From: Neobacillus cucumis
GTDB taxonomy: Bacteria > Bacillota > Bacilli > Bacillales > Cytobacillaceae
Length of the DNA stretch: 64,000 nt
Reading direction: 5' to 3'
Assembly (NCBI RefSeq): GCF_002860255.1
Contig: NZ_PGVE01000042.1
Coordinates: forward strand, 62,001-126,000
Under the pieces are notes generated by a model that was not told the DNA's origin, did no database searches, and saw only the letters and a list, made by a program, of their open reading frames with translations. Of the stretch, positions 26,759 through 36,264 are shown in pieces. Every line of letters starts with the position of its first letter. Within the stretch, counting starts at the first letter, position 1. The position numbers and the translations under genes are program-made.

Positions 26759-27055
26759 GAAGATTCGATTTCAACAAGTTTACTAATAATAGGCAGTGGC
26801 ATCGTAACAGCTTTACCACTTTTATTATTTACAAAGAGTGCCAAAAAAGTTTCATTAACTATGCTTGGTATTCTTCAGTATATATCGTCGACTATATCTC
26901 TAATAGTGGGAGTGTTTCTTTATCACGAAGTTCTGACAAAAGCACATTTTATCGCCTTTGTCTTTATATGGTGTGCTCTTGCGGTTTATAGTATTTCTTC
27001 CATAACAAAACGGAGGCAAGAACAAATGGAAAATGAAATTAATATGGAAGCTTAG
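26759..27055 (+). pseudogene. EamA/RarD family transporter, C-terminal fragment
   Basis: SLLIIGSGIVTALPLLLFTK, LTMLGILQYISSTISLIVGV and FIAFVFIWCALAVYSISS match the last three helices of RarD-type permeases. The first two thirds are missing and the fragment is joined to the integrase relic. Confidence 0.7.
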
Positions 27056-27267
27056 TGAGAGATTTTTCCTTTTTATTTATTAAAAGGGTATTTTGAATAA
27101 GAATAAAAAATATAAACGCAGTACTGTGTTCGTAGCTGTTTTTAATAAAAAATAAATATTAGTTTCTTCAGTCTGTTTGTTTAGCGAATTCAATTGAAGA
27201 TTAGGGTGGAACCTACTTATAGTCGTACAATCCCACCTCAACTCTCTTACATAATCCTTCTAAAAGG

Positions 27268-28173
27268 TTATTCAAATTTTTGCGGTATAAGATCTTTATC
27301 ATCTATTTTAATATTATCGTACTCTTTTAAAAAGTCGACAAATGCTTGAACAGCCGACAGTGAAAGTGACCTTTCCCGGTACAGCAGCCATGTATTTCTT
27401 TTTAAAGGCTCTCTATTCTTCTTGGTTAATATTATTTTGTGAACATCGTCTTCTTTTTTTAAGCAAATTGATGGAAGAATGGCATAGCCTAAACCCATAA
27501 GGACCATTTCTTTACAAGTATCGATGCGGTCTACCTCCATTGTGACGGTAGGAGGCTGGTCAAAGGTCTCCTGCCACCAATTATCAATTAATGTTTTTTG
27601 GGTTTGGTCCGTTTCATAATTAACTCTGGGCAGGTTAGGTAATTCCTTTATATTTTTTATTTGTTTTTGCGATACTATTAACATAGGTTCTTCACGGAAT
27701 AAATATTTTTCTTCCTGCCAGATATAATTTCCGCGGACAATACCAACATGAACCTCTTCTTTATGAAGCAGATGGTTTATTTCAGCACTCCAACCAGTTT
27801 TAACGTTAACTTCAACATTTGGATAATGATTAATGAATTCTTTTAGGATGGCTGGAAGTTCGTATCTTGCAAAGATACCGGAAACTCCAATTCTTAATAC
27901 CCCTCTGATTTCCTTATCCATGTTCTGTACAAATTCTTTCGTGTTTCGAAGCTGCAAGATCATATTTCTTGCATATTGGGCTATATATTCACCTTGCGCC
28001 GTGAATTCTACACCTCTTTTTCCTCTCGCAACAATCATTGTACCAAATTCTCTTTCTAATTGCTGTAAGCGATAGGTTAATGCCGGTTGAGAAATATACA
28101 GTTTTTCTGCGGCTTTAGAAATATTTCTCTCCTGAAAGATGGTTTGGAGAATAACCCAATCTTTTTCATCCAT
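27268..28173 (-). CDS. LysR-family regulator, candidate controller of the tricarboxylate genes
   Basis: 301 residues from MDEKDWVILQTIFQERNISK. HTH at 1-60, effector domain at about 90-290, with VRGNYIWQEEKYLF. Paralogue of the gene at 24137. I prefer ATG 28173 because AAGGAGG lies ten bases upstream; ATG 28197 lies ahead of that site. Divergent from the MFS gene, whose promoter element (28388) recurs before three other units, so this protein is the best candidate to bind it. Confidence 0.9.
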   Translation of the reverse strand: MDEKDWVILQTIFQERNISKAAEKLYISQPALTYRLQQLEREFGTMIVARGKRGVEFTAQGEYIAQYARNMILQLRNTKEFVQNMDKEIRGVLRIGVSGIFARYELPAILKEFINHYPNVEVNVKTGWSAEINHLLHKEEVHVGIVRGNYIWQEEKYLFREEPMLIVSQKQIKNIKELPNLPRVNYETDQTQKTLIDNWWQETFDQPPTVTMEVDRIDTCKEMVLMGLGYAILPSICLKKEDDVHKIILTKKNREPLKRNTWLLYRERSLSLSAVQAFVDFLKEYDNIKIDDKDLIPQKFE

Positions 28174-28387
28174 TACAGCACTTACCTCCTTAACCATAAA
28201 TTATATTTATAATTTTTTTGTAAATATACAAATTATTTCAATAATTAATACTATACTAAAAATATAAATATGAAAATATAAAATTACATTTTACTTTTTT
28301 TATACATAAACAATTAGTAGTTTACTGTTTATTCCTCTAAAATAAATAAAAAGCGATAAAATAATTTTTAAATTTCTCCAATATCTT

Positions 28388-28455
28388 TATCATAAAGAGA
28401 TTTTATGGATGTTAATAAATAATCGATATTTTTTTTATTTTTTGAATTATGATAA
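28388..28455 (+). promoter_or_regulatory. Shared promoter element, copy A (MFS gene)
   Basis: Begins TATCATAAAG, has ATTTTATG at +13, AATAAATAATCG at +28 then ATATTTTTTTTATT, ending TTATGATAA. Aligns without gaps to copies at 30031, 30412 and 37315 over about 54 positions. The end looks like a -10 region. About 90 bases before the MFS start. Confidence 0.7.
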
Positions 28456-28546
28456 TTTTTATTTAACAACTTTGATAGACAAGTCAATGACAAAGACAGA
28501 AAGGGGAGGAATGAAAAAAACATGAAACAAAAGGGGAGGAATTGTC

Positions 28547-29926
28547 ATGTATAAACCGGGACTTAACATAGCAAATCGAATGGATAGGTTACCTATTTCG
28601 TCTGTTCACAAGAAAATAATTATTGCTTTAGCTGTTGCCTACTTTTTTGAATTCGCAGACTTGAATACGTTTTCATACGCTGCACCTGCATTAGTAAAAC
28701 AATGGCATTTACCTTTAAATACTATCGCAATTATTAACTCCAGTGCTTTTTTCGGAATGTTTATAGGAGCTACTGCAGGGGGATGGCTTGGAGATAAGGC
28801 GGGAAGAAAGAAATCGCTCATTATTTCGCTTGTACTGTTATCTTTATTCTCTGCTTTGAATGCGCTTTCGTGGGATATTTGGTCGCTTGCAATCTTCCGA
28901 TTTGTAACAGGGATGGCATCTTCGTCTTTATTAGTTAATGCCAATACGTATATTATCGAATTCTTTCCAAAAGCTGTTCGCGGTAAATATCAAGGCTTGG
29001 CTGTTGCGATTGGAATCACGGGTATTCCGATTACTGGTTATATTTCCACTTGGTTAATACCTATGGCGGATTATGGATGGCGGCTCGTGTTTGTATGGGG
29101 GGCACTGGGGATCTTTGCGTTATTCGGAATAGTTAAATTGTTTGAATTACCCCGTTGGTATGAAATGAAAGGACAAGTAAGCAAAGCAAAAGAAACCTTG
29201 GAACAAATAGAAAAAATCGTGGCAGGTGAAAAAGGGCCCCTTGCTAAACCGGAGCCTGAAGTAATGATTGCTCCAGTTACTACAGGGAGAATGTCAGATA
29301 TTTTCAAAGGGATTTACCTTAAACGTACGATTATACTTATTTGCGTTTGGATCCTTCAAACTATAGCCTTTTATGGCTTTGGGTCCTGGGTTCCAACATT
29401 ATTAGTAAAACAAGGGATTGGAATTTCCCACTCTTTACTTTACAGTACTTTAATTACTTTAGGTGCTCCATTAGGATCATTAACTGGTGCAATGATCTCA
29501 GACCGCTTTGAGAGAAAAACAAATATTATTGTCTCTTGTTTCTTCATTGCAATTGCAGTATTTTTATTCGGAGCCACACTAAATCCTGTAATGATTGTTG
29601 TATTTGGCTTCCTTATTAACTATATCGAAAGAACCTTCTCATCGAATCTTTATACGTATACATCAGAACTTTATGGAACCGAGGTACGTTCCTTCGGACA
29701 AGGTTTAACTTACGGCATCGGAAGAGCATCTAATATAATCGGACCATTCATTATTAGTTTTATTTACACTGGGTACGGATATTTAAATGTATTTCTTCTG
29801 ATTTCAATTGTGTGGGCTGCCACAGCAGTAGCAATATTCTTTGGGCCACGTACATCTAAGCGAAGTCTGGAAGAAATCAATGGAACCCAGTCGTTAAATA
29901 CCTACTCAGCATCTTCCAATCTCTAA
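28547..29926 (+). CDS. MFS transporter, organic-acid:H+ symporter type
   Basis: 459 residues, 12 predicted helices. Motif A GWLGDKAGRKKS in loop 2-3 (about 82-93) and, in the second half, SDRFERKTN. Helix 10-11 segment YTSELYGTEVRSFGQG is typical of the metabolite/aromatic-acid symporters. Location before the citrate lyase and tcu genes suggests tricarballylate, aconitate or citrate uptake (inference). GGGGAGGA precedes ATG. Terminator at 29957. Confidence 0.85.
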   Translation: MYKPGLNIANRMDRLPISSVHKKIIIALAVAYFFEFADLNTFSYAAPALVKQWHLPLNTIAIINSSAFFGMFIGATAGGWLGDKAGRKKSLIISLVLLSLFSALNALSWDIWSLAIFRFVTGMASSSLLVNANTYIIEFFPKAVRGKYQGLAVAIGITGIPITGYISTWLIPMADYGWRLVFVWGALGIFALFGIVKLFELPRWYEMKGQVSKAKETLEQIEKIVAGEKGPLAKPEPEVMIAPVTTGRMSDIFKGIYLKRTIILICVWILQTIAFYGFGSWVPTLLVKQGIGISHSLLYSTLITLGAPLGSLTGAMISDRFERKTNIIVSCFFIAIAVFLFGATLNPVMIVVFGFLINYIERTFSSNLYTYTSELYGTEVRSFGQGLTYGIGRASNIIGPFIISFIYTGYGYLNVFLLISIVWAATAVAIFFGPRTSKRSLEEINGTQSLNTYSASSNL

Positions 29927-29956
29927 TATTAATATTTTACTAATATCACAATTCCA

Positions 29957-29998
29957 AGAAAAGGAGCTAATTAGTTTTAGCTTCTTTTCTCTTTTTTT
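29957..29998 (+). terminator. Terminator after the MFS gene
   Basis: AGAAAAGGAGCTAA / TTAGCTTCTTTTCT stem followed by a T-rich run. Confidence 0.75.
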
Positions 29999-30030
29999 TA
30001 CTAGCCGTCCGAATTTGATAGATTCCTTAT

Positions 30031-30099
30031 TATCATAAAAATTTTCAATGGACTTTTATAAATTATTGATATTTTTTTTATTACAAAAATTATAATATG
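30031..30099 (+). promoter_or_regulatory. Shared promoter element, copy B (small protein)
   Basis: Begins TATCATAAAA, ends AAAAATTATAATATG. Nearly identical to copy C over 69 bases. TATAAT at 30091-30096 is a good -10. About 55 bases upstream of the 53-residue gene. Confidence 0.75.
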
Positions 30100-30152
30100 C
30101 TTATATTAAAGATTTTCATCATAAAAGGACCGATTTCATGGAGGGGATTTCA

Positions 30153-30314
30153 ATGTGGATTATAACTGTTTATTCAAACGAAAAAGGCATTACAATGTAT
30201 GAGTTTGATAGCGAAAAGGAAGCAAGAGAAGCATTACAGGATGTTAAGGGTTTTAAAATTCTTTCAGAGATTATTTATTTAAATGAACTATCTCCTGCTT
30301 TAGTAGCAGTTTAA
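30153..30314 (+). CDS. 53-residue protein of unknown function, paralogue 2
   Basis: MWIITVYSNEKGITMYEFDS, EKEAREALQDVKGFKILSEI, IYLNE. Same length as the protein at 25379 with about 47 percent identity, no gaps. GGAGGGG lies seven bases ahead of ATG. It has its own promoter element (30031) and own terminator (30353), so it is a single-gene unit within the regulon. No known domain recognised; too short for an enzyme, may be a regulator subunit or cofactor-binding partner. Confidence 0.8.
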   Translation: MWIITVYSNEKGITMYEFDSEKEAREALQDVKGFKILSEIIYLNELSPALVAV

Positions 30315-30352
30315 TATTTATGAAAAATATATTCAAACTATAGTTGCCTAGG

Positions 30353-30385
30353 AAGCTTTAGGGGGAATCCCTAAAGCTTTTTTGT
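30353..30385 (+). terminator. Terminator after the 53-residue gene
   Basis: AAGCTTTAGGG / CCCTAAAGCTT with a five-base loop and T-run. Confidence 0.88.
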
Positions 30386-30411
30386 CTTTTATAAAGATTA
30401 AAAAAGGTATT

Positions 30412-30480
30412 TACCATAAATTTTTTTAATGAACTTATATAAATTTCTAATATTTTTTTTATTGCAAAAATTATAATATG
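30412..30480 (+). promoter_or_regulatory. Shared promoter element, copy C (citrate lyase operon)
   Basis: TACCATAAAT start, AATATTTTTTTTATTGC centre, TTATAATATG end. Directly aligned with copies A, B and D. 100 bases upstream of the malic-enzyme-type gene. Confidence 0.75.
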
Positions 30481-30580
30481 ATCATTTTGTAGGCGGCAGC
30501 GGAAAGGCAGTTCTGAATACCGATATGTCAAAAAATTAACTCAAAATTAATCTACAAAATTTTAGATGGAGGTAAGTATA

Positions 30581-31762
30581 TTGAATCTTAAAGAAAAGTC
30601 CTTGCAATTGCATAGGGAATATAACGGAAAATTAGAGATTAACGCAAAAATAGAGTTAAAAAGTAAGGAAGACTTATCTCTCATTTATACTCCAGGAGTA
30701 GCCGAAGCGTGCAAAGAGATTAATAAAGATAAGAATAATGCTTATGATTATACCATCAAAGGAACAACCATTGCTATGATTACCAATGGTACGGCTGTTT
30801 TAGGTCTGGGAAGTATCAGTCCGCTTGCAGGATTACCCGTACTGGAAGGGAAAGCATTGCTCCTCAAGGAATTTGGTAATGTGAATGCCTTTCCAATCTG
30901 TTTAGACAGTAATGATCCTGATGAAATTGTTAAAACCATCCAAATGATTGCTTCGGGGTTCGGCGGAATCCATCTTGAGGATATTAAAGCACCGGAATGT
31001 TTTTATATTGAAAAACAATTAAAAGAAACATTGGATATCCCCGTTTACCATGATGACCAGCATGGAACAGCAGTTGCTGTGTTAGCAGGATTATATAATG
31101 CCGTTAAATTTCTTAATAAGACCTTAAAAGAACTTAAGATTGTGATAAACGGCGCAGGCGCCTCAGGCATTGCCATTGCTAGAATCCTTTTGGCTGCAGG
31201 GGCAGAGCATATCGTATTATGTGATATCAACGGAGCTATTGTTGCAGGAGATCCAACGATTAATGATGCCCAAAAGGAAATTGCTAAATTGACTAATCAG
31301 GAATTTGAAACAGGCAACCTTCAAGACATCATCCAAAATAAAGATGTGTTTATCGGTGTCTCGGTAGAAAATGTTTTAACTAAAGAAATGGTACAAACCA
31401 TGAATCAAAATAATATTATTTTTGCGCTGGCAAACCCAACTCCAGAGATAATGCCGGATGATGCGAAAGCTGGCGGCGCAAGAATCATTGCAACCGGTCG
31501 TTCGGATTTCCAAAATCAAATCAATAATTTGTTGGTTTTTCCGGGAATTTTTAAAGGTGCTTTGGAAGTGAGAGCTCAAGATATTACGGATGAAATGAAG
31601 TTAGCAGCGGCAAGAGCAATTGCTGATCTTGTTACCGATAAAGAACTTAACGAAAACTATATTATACCGGATGCTTTTGATAAGAGAGTGAGTCAGGTTG
31701 TCGCTAATGCTGTGAAAATGGTAGCCGAGTCGACTGGAATTGCGAAGTTAGTTGCAATCTAA
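30581..31762 (+). CDS. NAD-type malic enzyme / oxaloacetate decarboxylase (CitM-like)
   Basis: About 393 residues. YTPGVAEACKEI (catalytic Tyr region, about 31-42), HDDQHGTAVAVLAGL and Rossmann GAGASGIAIARIL are malic-enzyme signatures. First gene of the citrate lyase operon, the position of CitM in lactic acid bacteria, where the homologue decarboxylates oxaloacetate to pyruvate. The TTG at 30581 has GGAGG eight bases upstream; the ATG at 30566 would overlap that site. Stop lies 20 bases before citC. Confidence 0.88.
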   Translation: MNLKEKSLQLHREYNGKLEINAKIELKSKEDLSLIYTPGVAEACKEINKDKNNAYDYTIKGTTIAMITNGTAVLGLGSISPLAGLPVLEGKALLLKEFGNVNAFPICLDSNDPDEIVKTIQMIASGFGGIHLEDIKAPECFYIEKQLKETLDIPVYHDDQHGTAVAVLAGLYNAVKFLNKTLKELKIVINGAGASGIAIARILLAAGAEHIVLCDINGAIVAGDPTINDAQKEIAKLTNQEFETGNLQDIIQNKDVFIGVSVENVLTKEMVQTMNQNNIIFALANPTPEIMPDDAKAGGARIIATGRSDFQNQINNLLVFPGIFKGALEVRAQDITDEMKLAAARAIADLVTDKELNENYIIPDAFDKRVSQVVANAVKMVAESTGIAKLVAI

Positions 31763-31781
31763 CAAAAAAGGTGAATATGCA

Positions 31782-32861
31782 ATGTGTTATGTGAAATTGA
31801 CTGAAAAGATTCTAACCCTTAAATCAAACGCAGAAATGGGTCAGCTGAAGGAATTTCTCAAAAAGCAGAATTTATCTCTGGATGCAGATGTTGAATATAC
31901 AATTGCTATATTTGATGGTCAAAAAATGGTGGCGACAGGTTCACTTGGCGGTAGAATTCTAAAATGCATTGCTGTGGATGAGGAATATCAGAACATGGGG
32001 CTGTCAGCACAACTTGTCACCCATCTTGTCCATGAGGCCTATTCAAGAGGAAACACGCATCTTTTTATCTACACAAAGCCGAAAAACAGGAGCATATTTT
32101 CTGACTTGGGGTTTTTTCCAGTCTCCGAAGTTCCTTCAAAGGTCGTTCTAATGGAAAACCGCTCGGCAGGGATTAAAAACTATCTGAAACAAATCATCCA
32201 AGAGAAAGAACAAGTTATCCCTGATAAAGGGGGCAAGAATCGTGCAGGGGCTGTCATAGTAAATTGCAATCCGTTTACTTTAGGGCATCAGTACCTAATC
32301 GAGTATGCAGCGTCGAAATGCGAAACGCTCCATATTTTTGTTCTCCAGGAGGACAAGTCTAGTTTTCCTTCTGCAGTCAGATACAGGCTTGTAAAAGAAG
32401 GAGTTAAACACTTGGATAATGTTGTTGTTCATTCTGGAAAGGATTATATCATATCGGATGCAACTTTCCCATCGTACTTTATCAAAGAGTTCCACGATGT
32501 GGTCGAAACCCATGCGAGGCTGGACATAGACATATTTGCGAACTATATTGCACCGGCACTTGGAATAAAAAAAAGATTTGTTGGTGAGGAACCCTGCTGC
32601 AAGGTTACATCAACGTATAACTCGGTCATGCAGGAAATTCTCTCTGCCCGTGAAATAGAGGTACAGGTAATTCCAAGGGTGTTGTCTGAAACGCAACCGA
32701 TTAGTGCTTCCAGAGTAAGGGATCTAATTCATGCAGGTAAGCTACACGAAGTGATGAAGCTGGTTCCTGAAACAACCTATCAATTTCTCCTCTCATCTGA
32801 GGCTAGGAGAATTATCCAGCGTATTCAGGCAAAGCATACAAAGACATTATTGAGAGGGTGA
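31782..32861 (+). CDS. citC: Citrate lyase synthetase (acetate:SH-citrate lyase ligase)
   Basis: 359 residues: N-terminal GNAT-like domain (about 1-120) and a nucleotidyltransferase domain with NCNPFTLGHQYLIEYAA (HxGH-type ATP site, about 155) and ISASRVRDLI near 310. It acetylates the thiol of the citrate lyase prosthetic group with ATP and acetate. ATG 31782 has AAAGGTG eight bases ahead. Confidence 0.92.
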   Translation: MCYVKLTEKILTLKSNAEMGQLKEFLKKQNLSLDADVEYTIAIFDGQKMVATGSLGGRILKCIAVDEEYQNMGLSAQLVTHLVHEAYSRGNTHLFIYTKPKNRSIFSDLGFFPVSEVPSKVVLMENRSAGIKNYLKQIIQEKEQVIPDKGGKNRAGAVIVNCNPFTLGHQYLIEYAASKCETLHIFVLQEDKSSFPSAVRYRLVKEGVKHLDNVVVHSGKDYIISDATFPSYFIKEFHDVVETHARLDIDIFANYIAPALGIKKRFVGEEPCCKVTSTYNSVMQEILSAREIEVQVIPRVLSETQPISASRVRDLIHAGKLHEVMKLVPETTYQFLLSSEARRIIQRIQAKHTKTLLRG

Positions 32862-32867
32862 TGAAAA

Positions 32868-33182
32868 ATGTTGATGTTGCCAGAAAGAATAGAAATTTTG
32901 GATGTAGGAATTGCAGGGACGCTTGAGTCAAGCGATATCACCATTCAAATTGAAAAGAATGAAGGTAAAGGGATTGAACTTGAACTCAAAAGTACTGTCG
33001 CAAATCAGTTTGGCAAACAAATCAAAAAGGTGATTTTAGAGACATTATTAGAGTTAGGGGTAGAGAATGCATTAGTTATGGCGAATGATAAAGGGGCTTT
33101 AGATTGCACCATCCGGGCTAGAGTAAGGACGGCAGTAAGCAGGGCTGCCCATCATAATTGTTTTCCCTGGGGGGTGAAATAA
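32868..33182 (+). CDS. citD: Citrate lyase acyl carrier protein (gamma subunit)
   Basis: 104 residues. AGTLESSD places the prosthetic-group serine at residue 21 (Ser14 in enterobacterial CitD). Carries 2'-(5''-phosphoribosyl)-3'-dephospho-CoA. Lies six bases after citC; its stop touches the citE start. Confidence 0.93.
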   Translation: MLMLPERIEILDVGIAGTLESSDITIQIEKNEGKGIELELKSTVANQFGKQIKKVILETLLELGVENALVMANDKGALDCTIRARVRTAVSRAAHHNCFPWGVK

Positions 33183-34079
33183 GTGGGGCGTCTGAGAAGG
33201 AGTATGTTGTATGTACCAGGAAACAATCCAGGCATGATTAGGGACGCTCATATCTATGGATCGGACGCCATCATGTTTGACTTGGAAGATTCAGTTTGCC
33301 TTTATGAAAAAGACGCGGCGAGACTTTTAGTCTATGAAGCGCTAAGAACTTATGATTATGGACGAACGGAAGTTGTTGTCCGTGTAAATGGTTTAAATAC
33401 ACCTTATGGCAGAGGTGATTTTGAAGCTATGGTCAGAGCAAAGCCAGATACAATCCGGTTGCCCAAAACCGAGACACCAGAAGATGTAGTGGAAGCTGAT
33501 CAATTAATAACACAGATTGAAAAGGAAAATGGTATCGAACTGGGAACTATCAAACTCATTGCGGCTGTTGAAAGCGCTTTGGGGGTCATTAATGCTTATA
33601 AAATTGCAATGGCGAGTTCGCGGCTAATTGGTATTGCGCTTGGAGCTGAGGATTTTGTAACTGACCTAAAAACCACAAGGTCCCCAGATGGGATTGAATT
33701 ACTCGCTGCAAGGAGCCAAATCCTCTTTGCGGCACGGGCAGCCGGGATTGATGCTTTGGATACTGTTTTTTCTGATGTGAATGATGAAGAAGGATTTATC
33801 CGCGAAGCTAAACTTATCAAACAACTAGGGTTTGATGGAAAATCCCTTATTAATCCATGCCAAATTAATATTTTGCATCATATCTTTACGCCAACGGAAG
33901 ATGAAATTCAGAAATCCATTCGGGTTATCGAAGCAGCGAAAGAAGCGGAGAAAAGAGGGTCGGGTGTTATAAGCATGGACGGTAAAATGGTTGACAAGCC
34001 GATCATCGAAAGAGCATACCGTCTCCTTAAACTGGCTGATGCTGTATATACAGAAAGTGTTGAGGAGGTGTGGCAATAA
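33183..34079 (+). CDS. citE: Citrate lyase beta subunit (citryl-ACP lyase)
   Basis: 298 residues, HpcH/HpaI-fold TIM barrel. RRSMLYVPGNNPGMIRDA and AIMFDLEDSV (metal/substrate loop) then LGAEDFVTDL are family hallmarks. Cleaves citryl-ACP to acetyl-ACP and oxaloacetate. GTG start immediately after the citD stop, with GGGGGTG as binding site inside citD. Confidence 0.95.
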   Translation: MGRLRRSMLYVPGNNPGMIRDAHIYGSDAIMFDLEDSVCLYEKDAARLLVYEALRTYDYGRTEVVVRVNGLNTPYGRGDFEAMVRAKPDTIRLPKTETPEDVVEADQLITQIEKENGIELGTIKLIAAVESALGVINAYKIAMASSRLIGIALGAEDFVTDLKTTRSPDGIELLAARSQILFAARAAGIDALDTVFSDVNDEEGFIREAKLIKQLGFDGKSLINPCQINILHHIFTPTEDEIQKSIRVIEAAKEAEKRGSGVISMDGKMVDKPIIERAYRLLKLADAVYTESVEEVWQ

Positions 34080-35629
34080 TGTTTAATAGAGTTGGAAGAA
34101 AAATACCGGAAGAGATTTTTGGACTCGGAGCATTACCACTGTTTGATTCAAATGAATTGGTGAAAAATACACAGCGTTCTAAAGACCGCCTTAAGAATTC
34201 TGAACGAAATAAAATCCTTGATTCTATTGAAACAGCGATTCGTGAAACAGGCCTAAAAGATGGAATGACGATTTCCTTCCATCATCATTTCCGAAATGGT
34301 GATTATATCATTAATATGGTTCTCAATGCCATTTCACGTATGGGAATTAAGGACCTTGTTTTAGCACCAAGCTCTCTTTCCGGCATCCATGCACCATTGA
34401 TTAATCATATCAAAAGCGGAGTAATTCGGAGGATTGAGACAAGCGGACTGCGAGGTGAATTAGCTGATGCTATTTCGAACGGCTTGATGGACATACCAAT
34501 TGTGATCAATTCTCATGGCGGCAGGGCCAGGGCGATTGCCTCAGGAGAACTGCCAATTGATGTTGCCTTTTTAGGTGTGCCATCCTGTGACCCTGCCGGC
34601 AATGCCAATGGATATGCCAGGGATCATTCAGCGGCGTCAGAATGCGGTTCATTGGGATATGCCAAGGTTGATGCCCAACATGCCAAAAGAGTAGTTTTAA
34701 TCACGGATCATTTGGTGGATTATCCTAATACACCTTTCGCTATTCCTGAGTCTCAGGTAGATTATATCGTGGTTGTGGATGCAATCGGTGATCCAAAAGG
34801 AATTATGTCAGGAGCAACCCGGTTTACCAAGAATCCGAAAGATTTGCTAATCGCTCAGAATGTAGCCGAAGTTATTGCGGCTTCAGGCTATTTCATAGAC
34901 GGGTTTTCGCTGCAAACAGGGTCAGGAGGAGCTTCCCTGGCGGCAACAAGGTTTTTAAGAGAAAAGATGATTGCGAGAAATATCAAGGCGAGCTTCGCGT
35001 TGGGCGGGATTACAGGTCAGATGGTTGCTCTCCATGAGGAAGGCCTTATTAAAAGATTGCTAGATGTACAAGGCTTTGATCTTAAAGCAGATGAATCACT
35101 AAAAAATAATCGGTTTCACCAACAGATTGATGCTGAGTATTATGCAAGTCCGGATAATCCTGGAAGTGCAGTAAATCAATTAGATGTAACAGTATTAAGC
35201 GCATTAGAAATCGATCTTGATTTTAATGTGAACGTCATTACCGGGTCTGACGGAGTCATTCGCGGCGCCTCAGGCGGACACTGTGATTCAGCTGCGGGTG
35301 CAGCCTGCGCAATTATTGTCGCTCCACTCATAAGGGGCAGGATGCCAACTATTCTCGACAGGGTGCATACGGTAGTCACCCCGGGCTGCTCAATTGATGT
35401 ATTGGTTACAGACCAAGGGATTGCTGTGAATCCTCGTAGGCAGGATTTGTATCATAGCCTAAAAAAAGCAAATCTGCCGGTTATGTCCATTGAAGCACTT
35501 ATGGCAAAAGCTAGCCAAATAGTCGGAATTCCGGAACCAATCAAGGTAGAAGATAAGATTGTCGGTGTGGTTAAGTATCGGGATGGATCAGTGATTGATG
35601 TGATTCACCAGGTAAAGAAGGATTCTTAA
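34079..35629 (+). CDS. citF: Citrate lyase alpha subunit (citrate:ACP transferase)
   Basis: 516 residues, CoA-transferase fold; exchanges acetyl for citryl on the carrier. VINSHGGRARAIASGELPID and SGATRFTKNPKDLLIAQNVA typify CitF. The ATG at 34079 overlaps the citE stop (TAATG) with GGAGGTG seven bases upstream; the GTG at 34070 is less likely. Confidence 0.95.
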   Translation: MFNRVGRKIPEEIFGLGALPLFDSNELVKNTQRSKDRLKNSERNKILDSIETAIRETGLKDGMTISFHHHFRNGDYIINMVLNAISRMGIKDLVLAPSSLSGIHAPLINHIKSGVIRRIETSGLRGELADAISNGLMDIPIVINSHGGRARAIASGELPIDVAFLGVPSCDPAGNANGYARDHSAASECGSLGYAKVDAQHAKRVVLITDHLVDYPNTPFAIPESQVDYIVVVDAIGDPKGIMSGATRFTKNPKDLLIAQNVAEVIAASGYFIDGFSLQTGSGGASLAATRFLREKMIARNIKASFALGGITGQMVALHEEGLIKRLLDVQGFDLKADESLKNNRFHQQIDAEYYASPDNPGSAVNQLDVTVLSALEIDLDFNVNVITGSDGVIRGASGGHCDSAAGAACAIIVAPLIRGRMPTILDRVHTVVTPGCSIDVLVTDQGIAVNPRRQDLYHSLKKANLPVMSIEALMAKASQIVGIPEPIKVEDKIVGVVKYRDGSVIDVIHQVKKDS

Positions 35630-35631
35630 AG

Positions 35632-36162
35632 ATGACTGCAACCCAACTAATAACTCTTGAGCAATTATTAGAGGCTCGTGAGTTTAGGGCATCACATCAG
35701 AAGGAATTAATCGAGAAATACAGATTGCCATTGGTATCATTCACAGTGAATATGCCAGGTGAGAGTAAGAAAACGCCAGACAGTTCTATTATTTTCCGTG
35801 AGGGCTGCAATGCACTGGTTAAAAAACTCAAGGAGACCGATTGTGGATTGGAGTATTATGATTCCAAAAATCCAGATACTGGATTTGAGGCGTTCTTTGT
35901 GGTGAAAACAGATGAACGCTCTTTAAAAGCACTTATGCTTAAGATTGAGAATGAGCATCCACTTGGCCGGCTGTTTGATTTAGATGTCATAGGGGTTGAT
36001 GGAAGGCCTATTTCGAGAGAAACCTTAGGTAATTCAAAACGTAAATGCCTGCTCTGTGAACAGGCTGCCCATATTTGCGCTCGGAACAGGGGACATACAG
36101 TAGAAACTCTCATTGAGAAGATCCATAGTATGGTTGATTCTTATATAAAAATTATATCTTAA
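35632..36162 (+). CDS. citX: Apo-citrate lyase phosphoribosyl-dephospho-CoA transferase
   Basis: 176 residues. LVSFTVNMPGESKKTPDS and FDLDVIGVDGRPISRE are CitX signatures; CLLCEQAAHICARNRGH is near the end. Transfers the prosthetic group to CitD. Two bases after citF. Separate here from citG, whereas some bacteria fuse them. Confidence 0.92.
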   Translation: MTATQLITLEQLLEAREFRASHQKELIEKYRLPLVSFTVNMPGESKKTPDSSIIFREGCNALVKKLKETDCGLEYYDSKNPDTGFEAFFVVKTDERSLKALMLKIENEHPLGRLFDLDVIGVDGRPISRETLGNSKRKCLLCEQAAHICARNRGHTVETLIEKIHSMVDSYIKIIS

Positions 36163-36264
36163 GTTAGCTATGAAGGCCAAACTCCGATAAGCCCCCAGGG
36201 AGATTATGGGGTTTGGTCATATTTTTAATATGTTAGCAAGCTTGAAAGGAGAAAAAGATCAAAC

